NCBI GenBank assembly: GCA_021154985.1
Contig: JAJNQE010000128.1
Coordinates: 1-64,000 of the forward strand
Origin: Hydrogenophaga sp.
GTDB taxonomy: Bacteria; Pseudomonadota; Gammaproteobacteria; Burkholderiales; Burkholderiaceae_C
Direction of reading: 5' to 3'
DNA length: 64,000 nucleotides
The notes under the pieces are model-generated. The model had not been told where the DNA came from and searched no databases. It saw only the letters and a program-made list of their open reading frames with translations. This document shows, piece after piece, positions 29,123-37,387 of this stretch; position 1 is the stretch's first letter, and every line of letters starts with the position of its first letter. A program made the position numbers and the translations under genes.

Positions 29123-29986
29123 TCAGAGCAGGCCGGCGCTGCGCGCAGCGGCTTCCAGGCCTTTGTAGTTCTCCGGCTTGGTCTCGATGTAGCGCGTGGC
29201 GCGGTTGAGCTTCAAGATCTCGGCGTGCTCGGGGTTGGCTGGCGACAGGCCGGTCAGTGCGGCCTTGATCTTCTGCTGCATGGCCACCGGCGTGTCGGCG
29301 TGCACCGACCAGTTGTAGTTGAAGTAACCCGGCGTGGTGAAGAACACGTCGACCGCCTTGGTGTCGACCTTGTTTTCGGCCACGAATTTTTTCCACACGG
29401 TGATGTCGAGCGCGGCCGCGTCGACCTTGCCGCTGACCACCGACGCGATGGTGGCGTCGTGCGCGCCGCTGTAGGCGATGCGGCGGAAGTCTTTCTCGGG
29501 TTCGATGTTGGCCGCCAGCAGGAAACTGCGCGGCATCAGGTGGCCCGAGGTGCTGCTCTGCGAGCCGAACGACACCTGCTTGCCCTTCATGTCGGCCAGG
29601 GTCTTGATGCCCGAGTCGGTCTTGGCGATGAAGACCGACTGGAACTTGGTGTCTTCCTCGCGCTGGGCCAGCGGCACGATCTTGCCGCCCGAGCGGATGT
29701 TGGCCTGCACAAAGGTGAAACCACCGAACCAGACCAGATCGACCTTCTTGTTGACCAGCGCTTCCACGGCGGCGGGGTAGTCGCTCACCGGGGTGAACTC
29801 GACTTTGACGCCGAGTTGTTTTTCGAGGTAGCTGGCCAGGGGCGTGAACTTGCGGATCTGCTCGGTGGCGGCTTCTTCGGGGATGGTGGTGACGCGGAAC
29901 ACGGCTTGTGCGTGGGCGGCGGCGGTGAGGCTGAGCACGGCGCAGGTGAAGAGTGCGCGCAGGGTGCGAGGGGTGTTTTTGAACAT
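29123..29986 (-). CDS. Periplasmic binding protein of PhnD superfamily, probable selenate/selenium oxyanion binder
   Basis: A 287-aa secreted binding protein with signal peptide ending AAAHAQ. The family core FRVTTIPEEAATEQIRKFTP, PVSDYPAAVEALVNKKVDLV, GSQSSTSGHLMPRSFL and YSGAHDATIASVVSGKVD is that of PhnD-like phosphate/phosphite/phosphonate binders. From memory, the clade starting RV(S/T)xIPxEA and found near selD is tagged putative selenate binder. No phosphonate-degrading genes occur here, whereas egtD, senA, senB and selD do, which favours a selenium oxyanion. First gene of the operon, divergent from egtD. Confidence 0.8.
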   Translation of the reverse strand: MFKNTPRTLRALFTCAVLSLTAAAHAQAVFRVTTIPEEAATEQIRKFTPLASYLEKQLGVKVEFTPVSDYPAAVEALVNKKVDLVWFGGFTFVQANIRSGGKIVPLAQREEDTKFQSVFIAKTDSGIKTLADMKGKQVSFGSQSSTSGHLMPRSFLLAANIEPEKDFRRIAYSGAHDATIASVVSGKVDAAALDITVWKKFVAENKVDTKAVDVFFTTPGYFNYNWSVHADTPVAMQQKIKAALTGLSPANPEHAEILKLNRATRYIETKPENYKGLEAAARSAGLL

Positions 29987-30156
29987 GGTGAATCCGGTCA
30001 AGAGGGATTGGGGAGGGCGTATTAGACCCGACCCGCTCACACCGCGCGCCCTGGCGCGCGAGTGACCGTCAGCTTTGCAAGCCCCTGTAAGAAAGCGGGG
30101 CACCGCACCGACTTTGAAAGACGCCTCCGCTATAAAGACCGTTCCCGAAAGTGCCC

Positions 30157-31158
30157 ATGCCCATCCAGACCCCCGCACCGCCCTTCATCCAGCTGCACTT
30201 TGAAGACCACGCCGCCTTGCGCGCAGAAATCGTGGCCGGCTTGCTGGAAACACCGGCCCACATCGCGCCCAAGTTCCTCTATGACGCGCTGGGCTCTCGC
30301 CTGTTCGACGCCATCACCGAGTTGCCCGAGTACTACCCCACGCGCACCGAGGCGGCGATCTTCCAGCAGCACGGCGCCGACATGGCACGGCTGGTGCCCG
30401 GGGGATCGATCCTGCTCGATCTGGGGGCGGGCAGTTGTGCCAAGGCCGCGCGCTTGTTCCCGGTGCTGCGCCCGGCGGCCTACGTGGCGATCGACATCTC
30501 GGTGGACTATTTGCGCGACACCCTGCAGCAATTGCAGCAGCAGCACCCCGCGCTGGCCATGCTGGGCCTGGGCATGGATTTTTCAAGCCGCTTCGCGCTC
30601 GGCGCCGAGGTGGCCGACTGGCTCGCCGACGGCCCGGCCGCGCAGGCGCCGCGCGTGGTGTTCTACCCCGGCTCCAGCATCGGCAACTTCAACCCGGACG
30701 AGGCGCTGGCCTTGCTCAAACAGGCGCACGCGGTGTGCCGCTCGGGTGGGGCTGGCGGCGGGCTGTTGATCGGTGTGGACCGTGTCAAACCGCGCGCCGT
30801 GCTGGAGCCGGCTTATGACGACGCGCTGGGTGTCACGGCCGCCTTCAACCGCAACCTGTTGCTCAATGTGAACCGCGTGCTCGGCGCCGACTTTGCGCCG
30901 GCCGCCTGGCGCCACGTGGGGCTGTTCAACACGGAGCGGTCGCGCATTGAAATGCACCTGGAAGCCAGCACGCAGCAGACCGTGCGCTGGGCCGGTGGTC
31001 ATCGTGTTTTTGCCGCGGGCGAAAGGCTGCACACCGAGAGTTCGTACAAGTGGCAGCCCGAGGCCTTTGAAGCGGTGTTGCGAGACGCCGGCTTTGGCGC
31101 CGCACGCCACTGGAGCGACCCGCAGGGCTGGTTCAGCGTGTTCTGGGCACCGGCCTGA
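30157..31158 (+). CDS. egtD: L-histidine N-alpha-methyltransferase EgtD
   Basis: A 333-aa SAM-dependent enzyme trimethylating histidine to hercynine, the shared precursor of ergothioneine and selenoneine. APKFLYDALGSRLFDAITELPEYYPTRTE is the family signature; LLDLGAGSCAKA is the SAM loop; FYPGSSIGNF, LLIGVDRVKP and AAFNRNLLLNVNRVLGADF line the substrate pocket. ATG 30157 is preferred over GTG 30151. It is divergent from the ABC uptake operon and converges with the EamA transporter gene, overlapping it by 26 bp. Confidence 0.95.
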   Translation: MPIQTPAPPFIQLHFEDHAALRAEIVAGLLETPAHIAPKFLYDALGSRLFDAITELPEYYPTRTEAAIFQQHGADMARLVPGGSILLDLGAGSCAKAARLFPVLRPAAYVAIDISVDYLRDTLQQLQQQHPALAMLGLGMDFSSRFALGAEVADWLADGPAAQAPRVVFYPGSSIGNFNPDEALALLKQAHAVCRSGGAGGGLLIGVDRVKPRAVLEPAYDDALGVTAAFNRNLLLNVNRVLGADFAPAAWRHVGLFNTERSRIEMHLEASTQQTVRWAGGHRVFAAGERLHTESSYKWQPEAFEAVLRDAGFGAARHWSDPQGWFSVFWAPA

Positions 31159-32122
31159 GGTTGCGCCACCACTGTGCAAAGAGCTCGTGGCCGCTCACCA
31201 GCACCACGCCTGTGAGCACCAGCAGGGCGCCAGTGAGGAAGCTGGCCTCGATGCGCTCGCCCAAGAGCCAGGCGCCCAGCACCACGCCAAACAGGGGCGT
31301 GAGAAACGACAACACGCCCAGCCGTGACGCCAGGTAGCGGCGCATCAGCCAGAACCAGACCAGAAAGCTGACGAAAGCCACCAGCACCGACTGGAACACC
31401 AGACTCGCCCACACCACCGGGGTCGGGTTGAAGGTGGTCTGACCCATGAGGAAGGCGGCTGGCAGCAGCAGCGCGAAGGCACCCAGCAACTGGTAGAGCA
31501 GCGTCTGCGTGGCCGGCTGGCTGCTCAGGCGCGTGGTGCGGATGACCACCGTGGTGGCCCCCCAGGCGGCACCCCCCAGCAGGCCGAGCAGGTCGCCCCA
31601 AAGCATGCGCGACCAGTTCTCGTTGCCCGATGTGTCGCGCAGCAGAAAGGCCACGGCGATGCCGGCAAAGGCCATCAGGATGCCCAGCCACTGCGCCGGG
31701 GCCAGCCGCTCGGACGGCAGTTTCCACTGCAGGCCCAGCGCCGCGAAGATCGGTGCGGTGTAGAGAAACACGACCATGTGTGCGGCCGAGGTGTGGCCCA
31801 GGCCTTCGCCCACCAGCAAAAACTCGAGCCCGAACAGGGCGCCCGCCACCGCGCCGGGTTTCCAGGCGCCATCGGCCAGCAACGAGCCTTCGCGCCGGTG
31901 CCACATGAGCAGCGCCACCAGGGCGGCGGCGATGCCCGAGCGCACTGCTATTTGCAGGATGGGCGAGAAGTCGGCCGCGGTGGCCTTCAGGGCGATCTGC
32001 TGCAGGCTCCAGGTGAGGCAGAGCACGACCATGAGGCCGATGGCGCGGGCGTCGAGGGCTTGTCGGGTGTCCAAAAGCAGCGATCGGTGGTGGGTGGGGT
32101 GGTGATTGTGCTTTTGACCCAT
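31133..32122 (-). CDS. EamA/DMT family transporter
   Basis: A 329-aa membrane protein with ten predicted helices in two EamA repeats (ARAIGLMVVLCLTWSLQQIA; LLGDLLGLLGGAAWGATTVV-like second half ending GVVLVSGHELF). DMT transporters usually export metabolites such as amino acids. The start MGQKHNHHPTHHRS was chosen; an earlier one would run into the divergent regulator. Located between egtD and the sen genes and divergent from an AraC regulator, so control by that regulator is likely; the substrate is unknown. Confidence 0.88.
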   Translation of the reverse strand: MGQKHNHHPTHHRSLLLDTRQALDARAIGLMVVLCLTWSLQQIALKATAADFSPILQIAVRSGIAAALVALLMWHRREGSLLADGAWKPGAVAGALFGLEFLLVGEGLGHTSAAHMVVFLYTAPIFAALGLQWKLPSERLAPAQWLGILMAFAGIAVAFLLRDTSGNENWSRMLWGDLLGLLGGAAWGATTVVIRTTRLSSQPATQTLLYQLLGAFALLLPAAFLMGQTTFNPTPVVWASLVFQSVLVAFVSFLVWFWLMRRYLASRLGVLSFLTPLFGVVLGAWLLGERIEASFLTGALLVLTGVVLVSGHELFAQWWRNLRPVPRTR

Positions 32123-32171
32123 CTGCGGCAGATAACGAAAATCAGACAGATCCGTTCCCTGGACCGCCAAC

Positions 32172-32987
32172 ATGCCCCGAGCCCGCTCCACCGCGCAACA
32201 GCCCACCAAGTCCGCCAAACACCCGCAGACCGCGCCCTTCACCGACGCGCTGCCGGGTGAGGTCGTGTTCCGCGCAGCGCAGATGCCGGCCGACGCCGCC
32301 TATCCGCACCACCGCCACCACTGGGGCGAGTTCGTCTACGCCTTCAGCGGCGTGATGGAGGTGCAGCTCGCCACCGCGCACTACCTGATCCCGCCGCAAT
32401 ACGGCCTGTGGCTGCCGCCCGATGTGGACCACACCGGCATGAACCGGCAGGAGGCTTCGTTCTGCTCGGTGTACGTGGTGCCGGAGCGCGCGGCGCGCCT
32501 GCCGCAGCAGGTGTGTGCGCTCACCGTGAGCCCCTTGCTGCACGGCCTGCTGGCGCACCTGCGGCAGACACCGCCCGCGCAAGCACACGGTGCGCCGCAC
32601 GACCGGCTGCTGCAGGTGGTGCTGGACCAGCTGGAAGCAGCCCCGATCACCGGCAGCTATCTGCCCACCTCCAGCGATCCGCTGCTCGCGCCCGTGTTGC
32701 AGGCGCTGGAGGCCGCACCGGGCGATGCGCGTTCGGTGGCCGAGTGGGCGGCGCTGGTGCACACCACCGAGCGCACGCTCATGCGGCGCTGCCAGAGCCA
32801 GCTGGGCATGACGCTAGCCGAATGGCGCCAGCGCTTGCGCACGGTGAAAGCCATGGCTTTGCTGGAAGCTGGCGAGAAGGTGGAGCACATCGCGCAAGAC
32901 CTGGGCTACGCGTCCACCTCGGCCTTCATCGGCATGTTTCGCCGCCTCACCGGCACCACACCCGACGCCTACCGAAAGGGTCGATGA
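32172..32987 (+). CDS. AraC family transcriptional regulator
   Basis: A 271-aa regulator with an N-terminal cupin-like sensor (YPHHRHHWGEFVYAFSGVMEVQ, LIPPQYGLWLPPDVDHTGMN, two clusters of His) and a C-terminal double helix-turn-helix (SVAEWAALVHTTERTLMRRCQSQ; KVEHIAQDLGYASTSAFIGMFRRLTG). It begins 50 bp from the divergent EamA gene, the classic arrangement of a regulator with its target transporter. Effector unknown. Confidence 0.92.
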   Translation: MPRARSTAQQPTKSAKHPQTAPFTDALPGEVVFRAAQMPADAAYPHHRHHWGEFVYAFSGVMEVQLATAHYLIPPQYGLWLPPDVDHTGMNRQEASFCSVYVVPERAARLPQQVCALTVSPLLHGLLAHLRQTPPAQAHGAPHDRLLQVVLDQLEAAPITGSYLPTSSDPLLAPVLQALEAAPGDARSVAEWAALVHTTERTLMRRCQSQLGMTLAEWRQRLRTVKAMALLEAGEKVEHIAQDLGYASTSAFIGMFRRLTGTTPDAYRKGR

Positions 32988-33002
32988 GGTTCAGGCCGGC
33001 GC

Positions 33003-34142
33003 TCAGGCGCGCACGCTGCGAAAGCCGGCAAAGATGTCGGTGCGCCCGGCGGGAAAGTAGTTGCGGTATCTCGGGTGGCGCATGCGCGGGTGGGTGGCGC
33101 TGCTCGCGCCCTTGAGCACCGGGCGGCCATCGAACCAGGGTTGTGAGTAGTCGCGGTAAGGGTGGGGCGCGAAGCCGGGGAAGGGCGCGAACGCGCTCGC
33201 GGTCCATTCCCAGACGTCGCCCCAGGTGAAGCCCGGCGCGGTGTGCGCCGCCACTTCCCATTCGGCTTCGGTGGGCAGGCGCCGCCCGGCCCAGCGGCAC
33301 CACGCCTGCGCTTCGGTGGTGCTGAGGTGGCAGGCGGGGGCCTGCAGGTCGAGCGCCTGCCAGTGGCCGAAGCGCTGCACTTCCCACGCGCCATGCGCGC
33401 GCCGCAGGTAGCGCGGCACGGCGGCCAGGCCGGCGTCGACCATCGGCAAATAGCGCGCCCAGGTGACGGGGCCGTTGTCGATCTCGAACGCATCCACGTC
33501 CACGGTGTGGGCGCCGAGTTCGTTGTCGAAGGCGAAGCCGGGGTCGCTCCAGCCCAGGGTCCAGCGGGTGGCCGGCACGTGGACCGTGGGGATTTCGACA
33601 GACTGGGTGCCAATGGGGATCGAGTCGTGGCCCACCTCGATGCCCAGGACCTGCGCCATGAAGACGCCCGCTTCCGCGTGCATGTCTTCGTGGAAGAGGG
33701 CGAGGCGGAAGAAGTAGAGACCGGTGTCGTCTTCGGGGGCGTCGCGCAGCAGCGCCAGTGTCTGGTCGAGGCCGGCGGCGAGGTCGGCGCGGGTGGCGTC
33801 GGGGTCGGGCAGATGCAGCTGCCAGCGCTGGTCGTGTGCGACGGCGCTGGAGTCGTAGAGCGCATCGGCGTTGAAGCCGCGCGAGGCCTGGCGCGCCGGA
33901 CGCCGAAGGGCCAGGGGTTCGGCGTGCACCCCGCGATCCAGTTGGGGGTTGCGCGCGATCCACCAGTCGGCAAACCAGCCAATGTGACCCAGCTCCCACA
34001 GCGGCGGGTTGAGCTCGGGCGTGCAGGGCACGCGCAGACCGGGGCCGAGCGCGCGCTCGAACGCCTCGAACTGCTTGAGTGTTCGCGAGCGAGCGTTCAA
34101 CAGCGCGCTGGTCAGCGTTGCCCGGTCGGCATGGCGGGCCAT
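33003..34142 (-). CDS. senA: Selenoneine synthase SenA (EgtB-like non-haem iron enzyme)
   Basis: A 379-aa EgtB paralogue proposed to join hercynine to a selenosugar with oxygen to make the selenoneine precursor. The iron site is visible as His53 in WELGHIGWFADWW and His151/His155 in LFHEDMHAEA; the C-terminal domain has RRLPTEAEWEVAA, WGDVWEWTASAFAPFPGF and LKGASSATHPRMRHPRYRN. It differs from EgtB in these motifs and is divergent from senB and selD, the criterion for SenA. The start is uncertain: ATG 34142 leaves 61 bp to senB, while ATG 34205 would overlap the senB start. Confidence 0.88.
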   Translation of the reverse strand: MARHADRATLTSALLNARSRTLKQFEAFERALGPGLRVPCTPELNPPLWELGHIGWFADWWIARNPQLDRGVHAEPLALRRPARQASRGFNADALYDSSAVAHDQRWQLHLPDPDATRADLAAGLDQTLALLRDAPEDDTGLYFFRLALFHEDMHAEAGVFMAQVLGIEVGHDSIPIGTQSVEIPTVHVPATRWTLGWSDPGFAFDNELGAHTVDVDAFEIDNGPVTWARYLPMVDAGLAAVPRYLRRAHGAWEVQRFGHWQALDLQAPACHLSTTEAQAWCRWAGRRLPTEAEWEVAAHTAPGFTWGDVWEWTASAFAPFPGFAPHPYRDYSQPWFDGRPVLKGASSATHPRMRHPRYRNYFPAGRTDIFAGFRSVRA

Positions 34143-34203
34143 CCCGGCTTCAGACCACCGGCCTGAAAGCGCTTCGCCCACAATCGCAGCGCTGATCACG
34201 CCC

Positions 34204-35172
34204 ATGAAAAAACCTTCTCTCTGTATCGTCACGCCGGCGCTGGCCGATGCCAACAACGGCAACTGGCAGACCGCCCGCCGCTGGGCGCGTTTGCTCTCGG
34301 GCCATTATCGGGTGAGGGTGGTGCGCGAGTGGCTGCCGGGTGACGAGGGCGACATGCTGCTCGCCCTGCACGCGCGTCGCTCGGCACCCTCGGTGGCGGC
34401 GTGGGCGAGCGCGCATCCGGACCGCCCGCTGGTGCTGGCCCTCACGGGCACCGACCTCTACCGCGACATCGCCAACGACGCGAGCGCCCAGCAATCGCTG
34501 GCGCTCGCGCACCGCCTCATCGTGCTGCAGGCGCAAGGGCCGCTGGCGTTGCCCGCAGCGCTGCGCGACAAGTGCCGCGTGGTGTTCCAGTCGGGCACGC
34601 GCCGCCAGCCCTTGACCAAAACCACGGCCCACCTGCGGGCGGTGATGGTGGGCCACCTGCGCGACGAGAAATGGCCCCAGACCTTGTTTGAAGCCGCGCG
34701 CCTTCTGCGTTCCGATGAGGGCATCCACATCGACCACATCGGCGCGGCGCTCGACCCCGCGCTGGGCCAGGCCGCGCAGGCCACCGCGCGGGACTGCCCG
34801 CATTACCGCTGGCTCGGCGGCCTGCCGCACCCCGCCACCCGCGCGCGTATCCAGCGCGCCCATGTGCTGGTGCACACCAGCCGCATGGAAGGTGGGGCGC
34901 ATGTGTTGATGGAAGCGGTGTTGTGCGGCACGCCGGTGCTGGCCACGCGCATCGACGGCAACGTGGGCATGTTGGGAACCGACTACGGCGGTTACTTTCC
35001 GCCGGGCGACGCGGCCGCCCTGGTGCAGGCCTTGCGCGACTGCCGTGCGGGCTTGGGCCAGCCCGCTGGCAGGCTGGCGACCCTGCAAGCACAATGTGAA
35101 GCCCGCGCGCCGTTGTTCGATCCACGCGCCGAACAGGCGGCCTTGCTGGCCCTCCTGCACGAGCTGCACTGA
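34204..35172 (+). CDS. senB: Selenosugar synthase SenB (glycosyltransferase-like)
   Basis: A 322-aa GT-B-fold protein. It begins LCIVTPALADANNGNWQTA; LVLALTGTDLYRDI and VMVGHLRDEKWPQTLFEAA are N-terminal- and linker-type patterns, and the C-terminal nucleotide-sugar site reads HTSRMEGGAHVLMEAV. From memory this is the family formerly called TIGR04348, now SenB, which makes a selenosugar from selenophosphate and UDP-N-acetylsugar. It is followed by selD after 35 bp and is divergent from senA, so the three form the selenoneine core. Confidence 0.9.
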   Translation: MKKPSLCIVTPALADANNGNWQTARRWARLLSGHYRVRVVREWLPGDEGDMLLALHARRSAPSVAAWASAHPDRPLVLALTGTDLYRDIANDASAQQSLALAHRLIVLQAQGPLALPAALRDKCRVVFQSGTRRQPLTKTTAHLRAVMVGHLRDEKWPQTLFEAARLLRSDEGIHIDHIGAALDPALGQAAQATARDCPHYRWLGGLPHPATRARIQRAHVLVHTSRMEGGAHVLMEAVLCGTPVLATRIDGNVGMLGTDYGGYFPPGDAAALVQALRDCRAGLGQPAGRLATLQAQCEARAPLFDPRAEQAALLALLHELH

Positions 35173-35207
35173 GCCACCCGCACCGAATTCATTTCCCTGG
35201 AGACCCC

Positions 35208-36281
35208 ATGAACGCACCCACCCCCACCGCCGCCACCCAACCCCGTCTCACCAGCCTCTCGCACGGCGGCGGCTGCGGCTGCAAGATCGCGCCCGGCGTG
35301 CTCAGCGAGATCCTGAAGGGCACGGCCGCCATGCCGATCCCCAAAGAGTTGCTGGTCGGCATCGAGACCGCCGATGACGCAGCGGTCTACCAGCTCAACG
35401 ACGAGCAGGCGCTGATCGCCACCACCGATTTCTTCATGCCCATCGTGGACGATCCGTACGATTTCGGCCGCATCGCCGCGACCAACGCCATCAGCGACGT
35501 GTACGCCATGGGCGGCACGCCCATCATGGCGCTGGCGCTGGTCGGCATGCCCATCAACGTGTTGTCCACCGAGACCATCGGCAAAATTTTGCAAGGCGGG
35601 CAGGACGTCTGCCGCGCCGCCGGCATTCCCATCGCGGGCGGCCACACCATCGACTCGGTGGAGCCCATCTACGGCCTGGTGGCGCTGGGTCTGGTGCACC
35701 CCAAGCGGGTCAAGCGCAATGCCGACGCGAAAGTGGGGGACCGCCTGATCCTGGGCAAGCCCATCGGCGTGGGCGTGCTCTCGGCCGCGCTGAAAAAAGA
35801 CGCGCTGAGCCCCGAGGGCTACGCCCAGATGATCGCCAACACCACGAAGCTCAACACCCCGGGTCCCGATCTGTCGGCGCTGGACGGTGTGCACGCGCTC
35901 ACCGACATCACCGGCTTTGGTCTGGCCGGCCACGTGATGGAAATGGCGCGCGGCGCCAACACCACGGTGCGCATCGACATGGCGCGCGTGCCGCTCATTG
36001 GCGGCGTGCGCGAACTGGCCGCAGCCGGCATGGTCACTGGTGCTTCGGGCCGCAACTGGGCGGCTTACGGTCATGAAGTCCGTCTGGCCAGCAACCTGCA
36101 GCCGGTGGACCAGGCCTTGCTGTCCGACCCGCAAACCAGCGGCGGCCTGCTGGTGGCCTGCGCGCCTGAGGCGGTGGACGCGGTGCTGGCGATCTTCCAA
36201 CAGCACGGCTTTGCCGGCGCCGCCGACATTGGCGAGATCGTGGCACCCGCCGCCGACGGCGTGCGCCTGGAAGTGCGCTGA
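35208..36281 (+). CDS. selD: Selenide, water dikinase (selenophosphate synthetase; SenC role)
   Basis: A 357-aa enzyme making selenophosphate from selenide and ATP. The N-terminal catalytic loop SHGGGCGCK places Cys23 and Lys26 where E. coli has Cys17 and Lys20; both are standard codons, no in-frame UGA. Then TDFFMPIVDDPYDFGRIAATN, GGHTIDSVEPIYG and SDPQTSGGLL are ATP- and metal-binding regions. GGAG before the ATG supports the start. No selA, selB or selenouridine synthase is present, so in this locus its product most likely feeds SenB. Confidence 0.95.
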   Translation: MNAPTPTAATQPRLTSLSHGGGCGCKIAPGVLSEILKGTAAMPIPKELLVGIETADDAAVYQLNDEQALIATTDFFMPIVDDPYDFGRIAATNAISDVYAMGGTPIMALALVGMPINVLSTETIGKILQGGQDVCRAAGIPIAGGHTIDSVEPIYGLVALGLVHPKRVKRNADAKVGDRLILGKPIGVGVLSAALKKDALSPEGYAQMIANTTKLNTPGPDLSALDGVHALTDITGFGLAGHVMEMARGANTTVRIDMARVPLIGGVRELAAAGMVTGASGRNWAAYGHEVRLASNLQPVDQALLSDPQTSGGLLVACAPEAVDAVLAIFQQHGFAGAADIGEIVAPAADGVRLEVR

Positions 36282-36284
36282 ACC

Positions 36285-36674
36285 ATGGACCGCAGGCACA
36301 TCAGCTCGGGTTCGCCGTTCGAAGCGCAGATCGGCTATTCGCGCGGCGTGGTGGCGGGCGACTGGGTGTTCGTCTCGGGCACCACCGGCTTTGACTACAC
36401 CACCATGACCATCTCCGAGAGCGTGGTGGAGCAGGCCGAGCAGTGCCTGCAGAACATCGCCGCCGCACTCCAGCAGGCGGGTGCGAGCCTGGACGACGTG
36501 GTGCGTGTGAACTACGTGCTGCCCGATGGCGCCAACTTCGAAGCCTGCTGGCCGGTGCTGCGCAAACACCTGGGTGTGGCGCGCCCCGCCGCCATGATGA
36601 TCACCGCCGGCCTGCTCGATCCGCGCATGAAGATCGAGATCGAGGTCACGGCACTCAAACGGTCCAACCCATGA
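36285..36674 (+). CDS. RidA/YjgF family protein
   Basis: A 129-aa RidA-fold trimer-forming protein. SGSPFEAQIGYSRGVVAGDWVFVSGT is the N-terminal signature; the family arginine is in MKIEIEVTALKRS and PAAMMITAGLLD. RidA proteins hydrolyse reactive enamine/imine intermediates; some members do other deaminations. The start lies three bases after selD and its end overlaps the HAD gene (ATGA), making a tight senB-selD-ridA-HAD operon. A role in selenium metabolism is only inferred. Confidence 0.9.
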   Translation: MDRRHISSGSPFEAQIGYSRGVVAGDWVFVSGTTGFDYTTMTISESVVEQAEQCLQNIAAALQQAGASLDDVVRVNYVLPDGANFEACWPVLRKHLGVARPAAMMITAGLLDPRMKIEIEVTALKRSNP

Positions 36675-37366
36675 CCCACCCACCCATCCTCGCCTTCGAC
36701 ATCTTCGGCACCGTGGTCGACTGGCACGGCAGCATCCAGCGCGAGGTCGCCGAGCTCTATCCGCAGGTGGACGCCGATGCCTTTGCGCTGGCCTGGCGCT
36801 CGGGCTACCAGCCGGCCATGCAGCGCGTGCGCTCGGGCGAGCTGGGTTGGACGCTGATCGACGATCTGCACCGCATGATCCTGGACGACTTGTTACCCAA
36901 ATTCGGCTTGTCGGACCTGAGCGAAGCGCAAAAGCAGCACCTCAACAAGGTGTGGCACCGGCTCGACCCCTGGCCCGACACGGTGGCCGGGCTCACGCGC
37001 CTGAAGACCCGGCACACGATCTGCAGCCTCTCCAACGGCAACATCGGCCTGTTGACCAACATGGCCAAGCGCGGCGGCCTGCCGTGGGATTGCGTGTTGT
37101 CGGCCGAGGTGTTTCGCGCCTACAAACCCGACCCGGCCACCTACCTGGGCGTGGCGCGGGTGTTTGATGTGGCGCCGCACGATGTGATGCTGGTCGCTGC
37201 GCACCAGGACGACCTGGCGGCGGCGCGGGCCTGCGGTTTGCGCACGGCCTACATCGAGCGTCCGCTGGAATTCGGTGCGAAGCACCCCAAGGACGTGTCA
37301 CCCGACGCGGCCAACACCTTCCACGCGAAGAGCCTGGTGCACCTGGCCGAACAGCTGGGCTGCTGA
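36671..37366 (+). CDS. Haloacid dehalogenase-like hydrolase, type II
   Basis: A 231-aa HAD-superfamily enzyme. Motif 1 is FDIFGTVVDWHG with the nucleophilic Asp; motif 2 CSLSNGN; motif 3/4 around AYKPDPATY and VAAHQDDLAAARACGLRTAYIERP. The arrangement resembles L-2-haloacid dehalogenase type II, but substrates in the family range widely and phosphatase activity is possible. Coupled to the ridA-like gene by an ATGA overlap. Convergent with the DUF4399 gene 21 bp downstream. Confidence 0.9.
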   Translation: MTHPPILAFDIFGTVVDWHGSIQREVAELYPQVDADAFALAWRSGYQPAMQRVRSGELGWTLIDDLHRMILDDLLPKFGLSDLSEAQKQHLNKVWHRLDPWPDTVAGLTRLKTRHTICSLSNGNIGLLTNMAKRGGLPWDCVLSAEVFRAYKPDPATYLGVARVFDVAPHDVMLVAAHQDDLAAARACGLRTAYIERPLEFGAKHPKDVSPDAANTFHAKSLVHLAEQLGC

Positions 37367-37387
37367 CGGCCCGTCAACACGGCGGGC

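Noticed and set aside
26526..29986. Phosphonate transporter and degradation locus
   Set aside because: Only PhnCDE-like transport genes are present; no C-P lyase or phosphonatase. Selenium neighbours explain it better, though ligand remains unproved.
30040..30062. GCGCGCC/GGCGCGC inverted repeat between phnD-like and egtD as an operator
   Set aside because: It is a simple GC-rich palindrome without T-run or known motif; evidence is too weak.
35208..36281. Selenocysteine-containing SelD or a selenoprotein locus
   Set aside because: The SelD active site uses ordinary Cys codons, no in-frame UGA or SECIS-like need was found, and selA/selB/tRNA-Sec are absent from the window.
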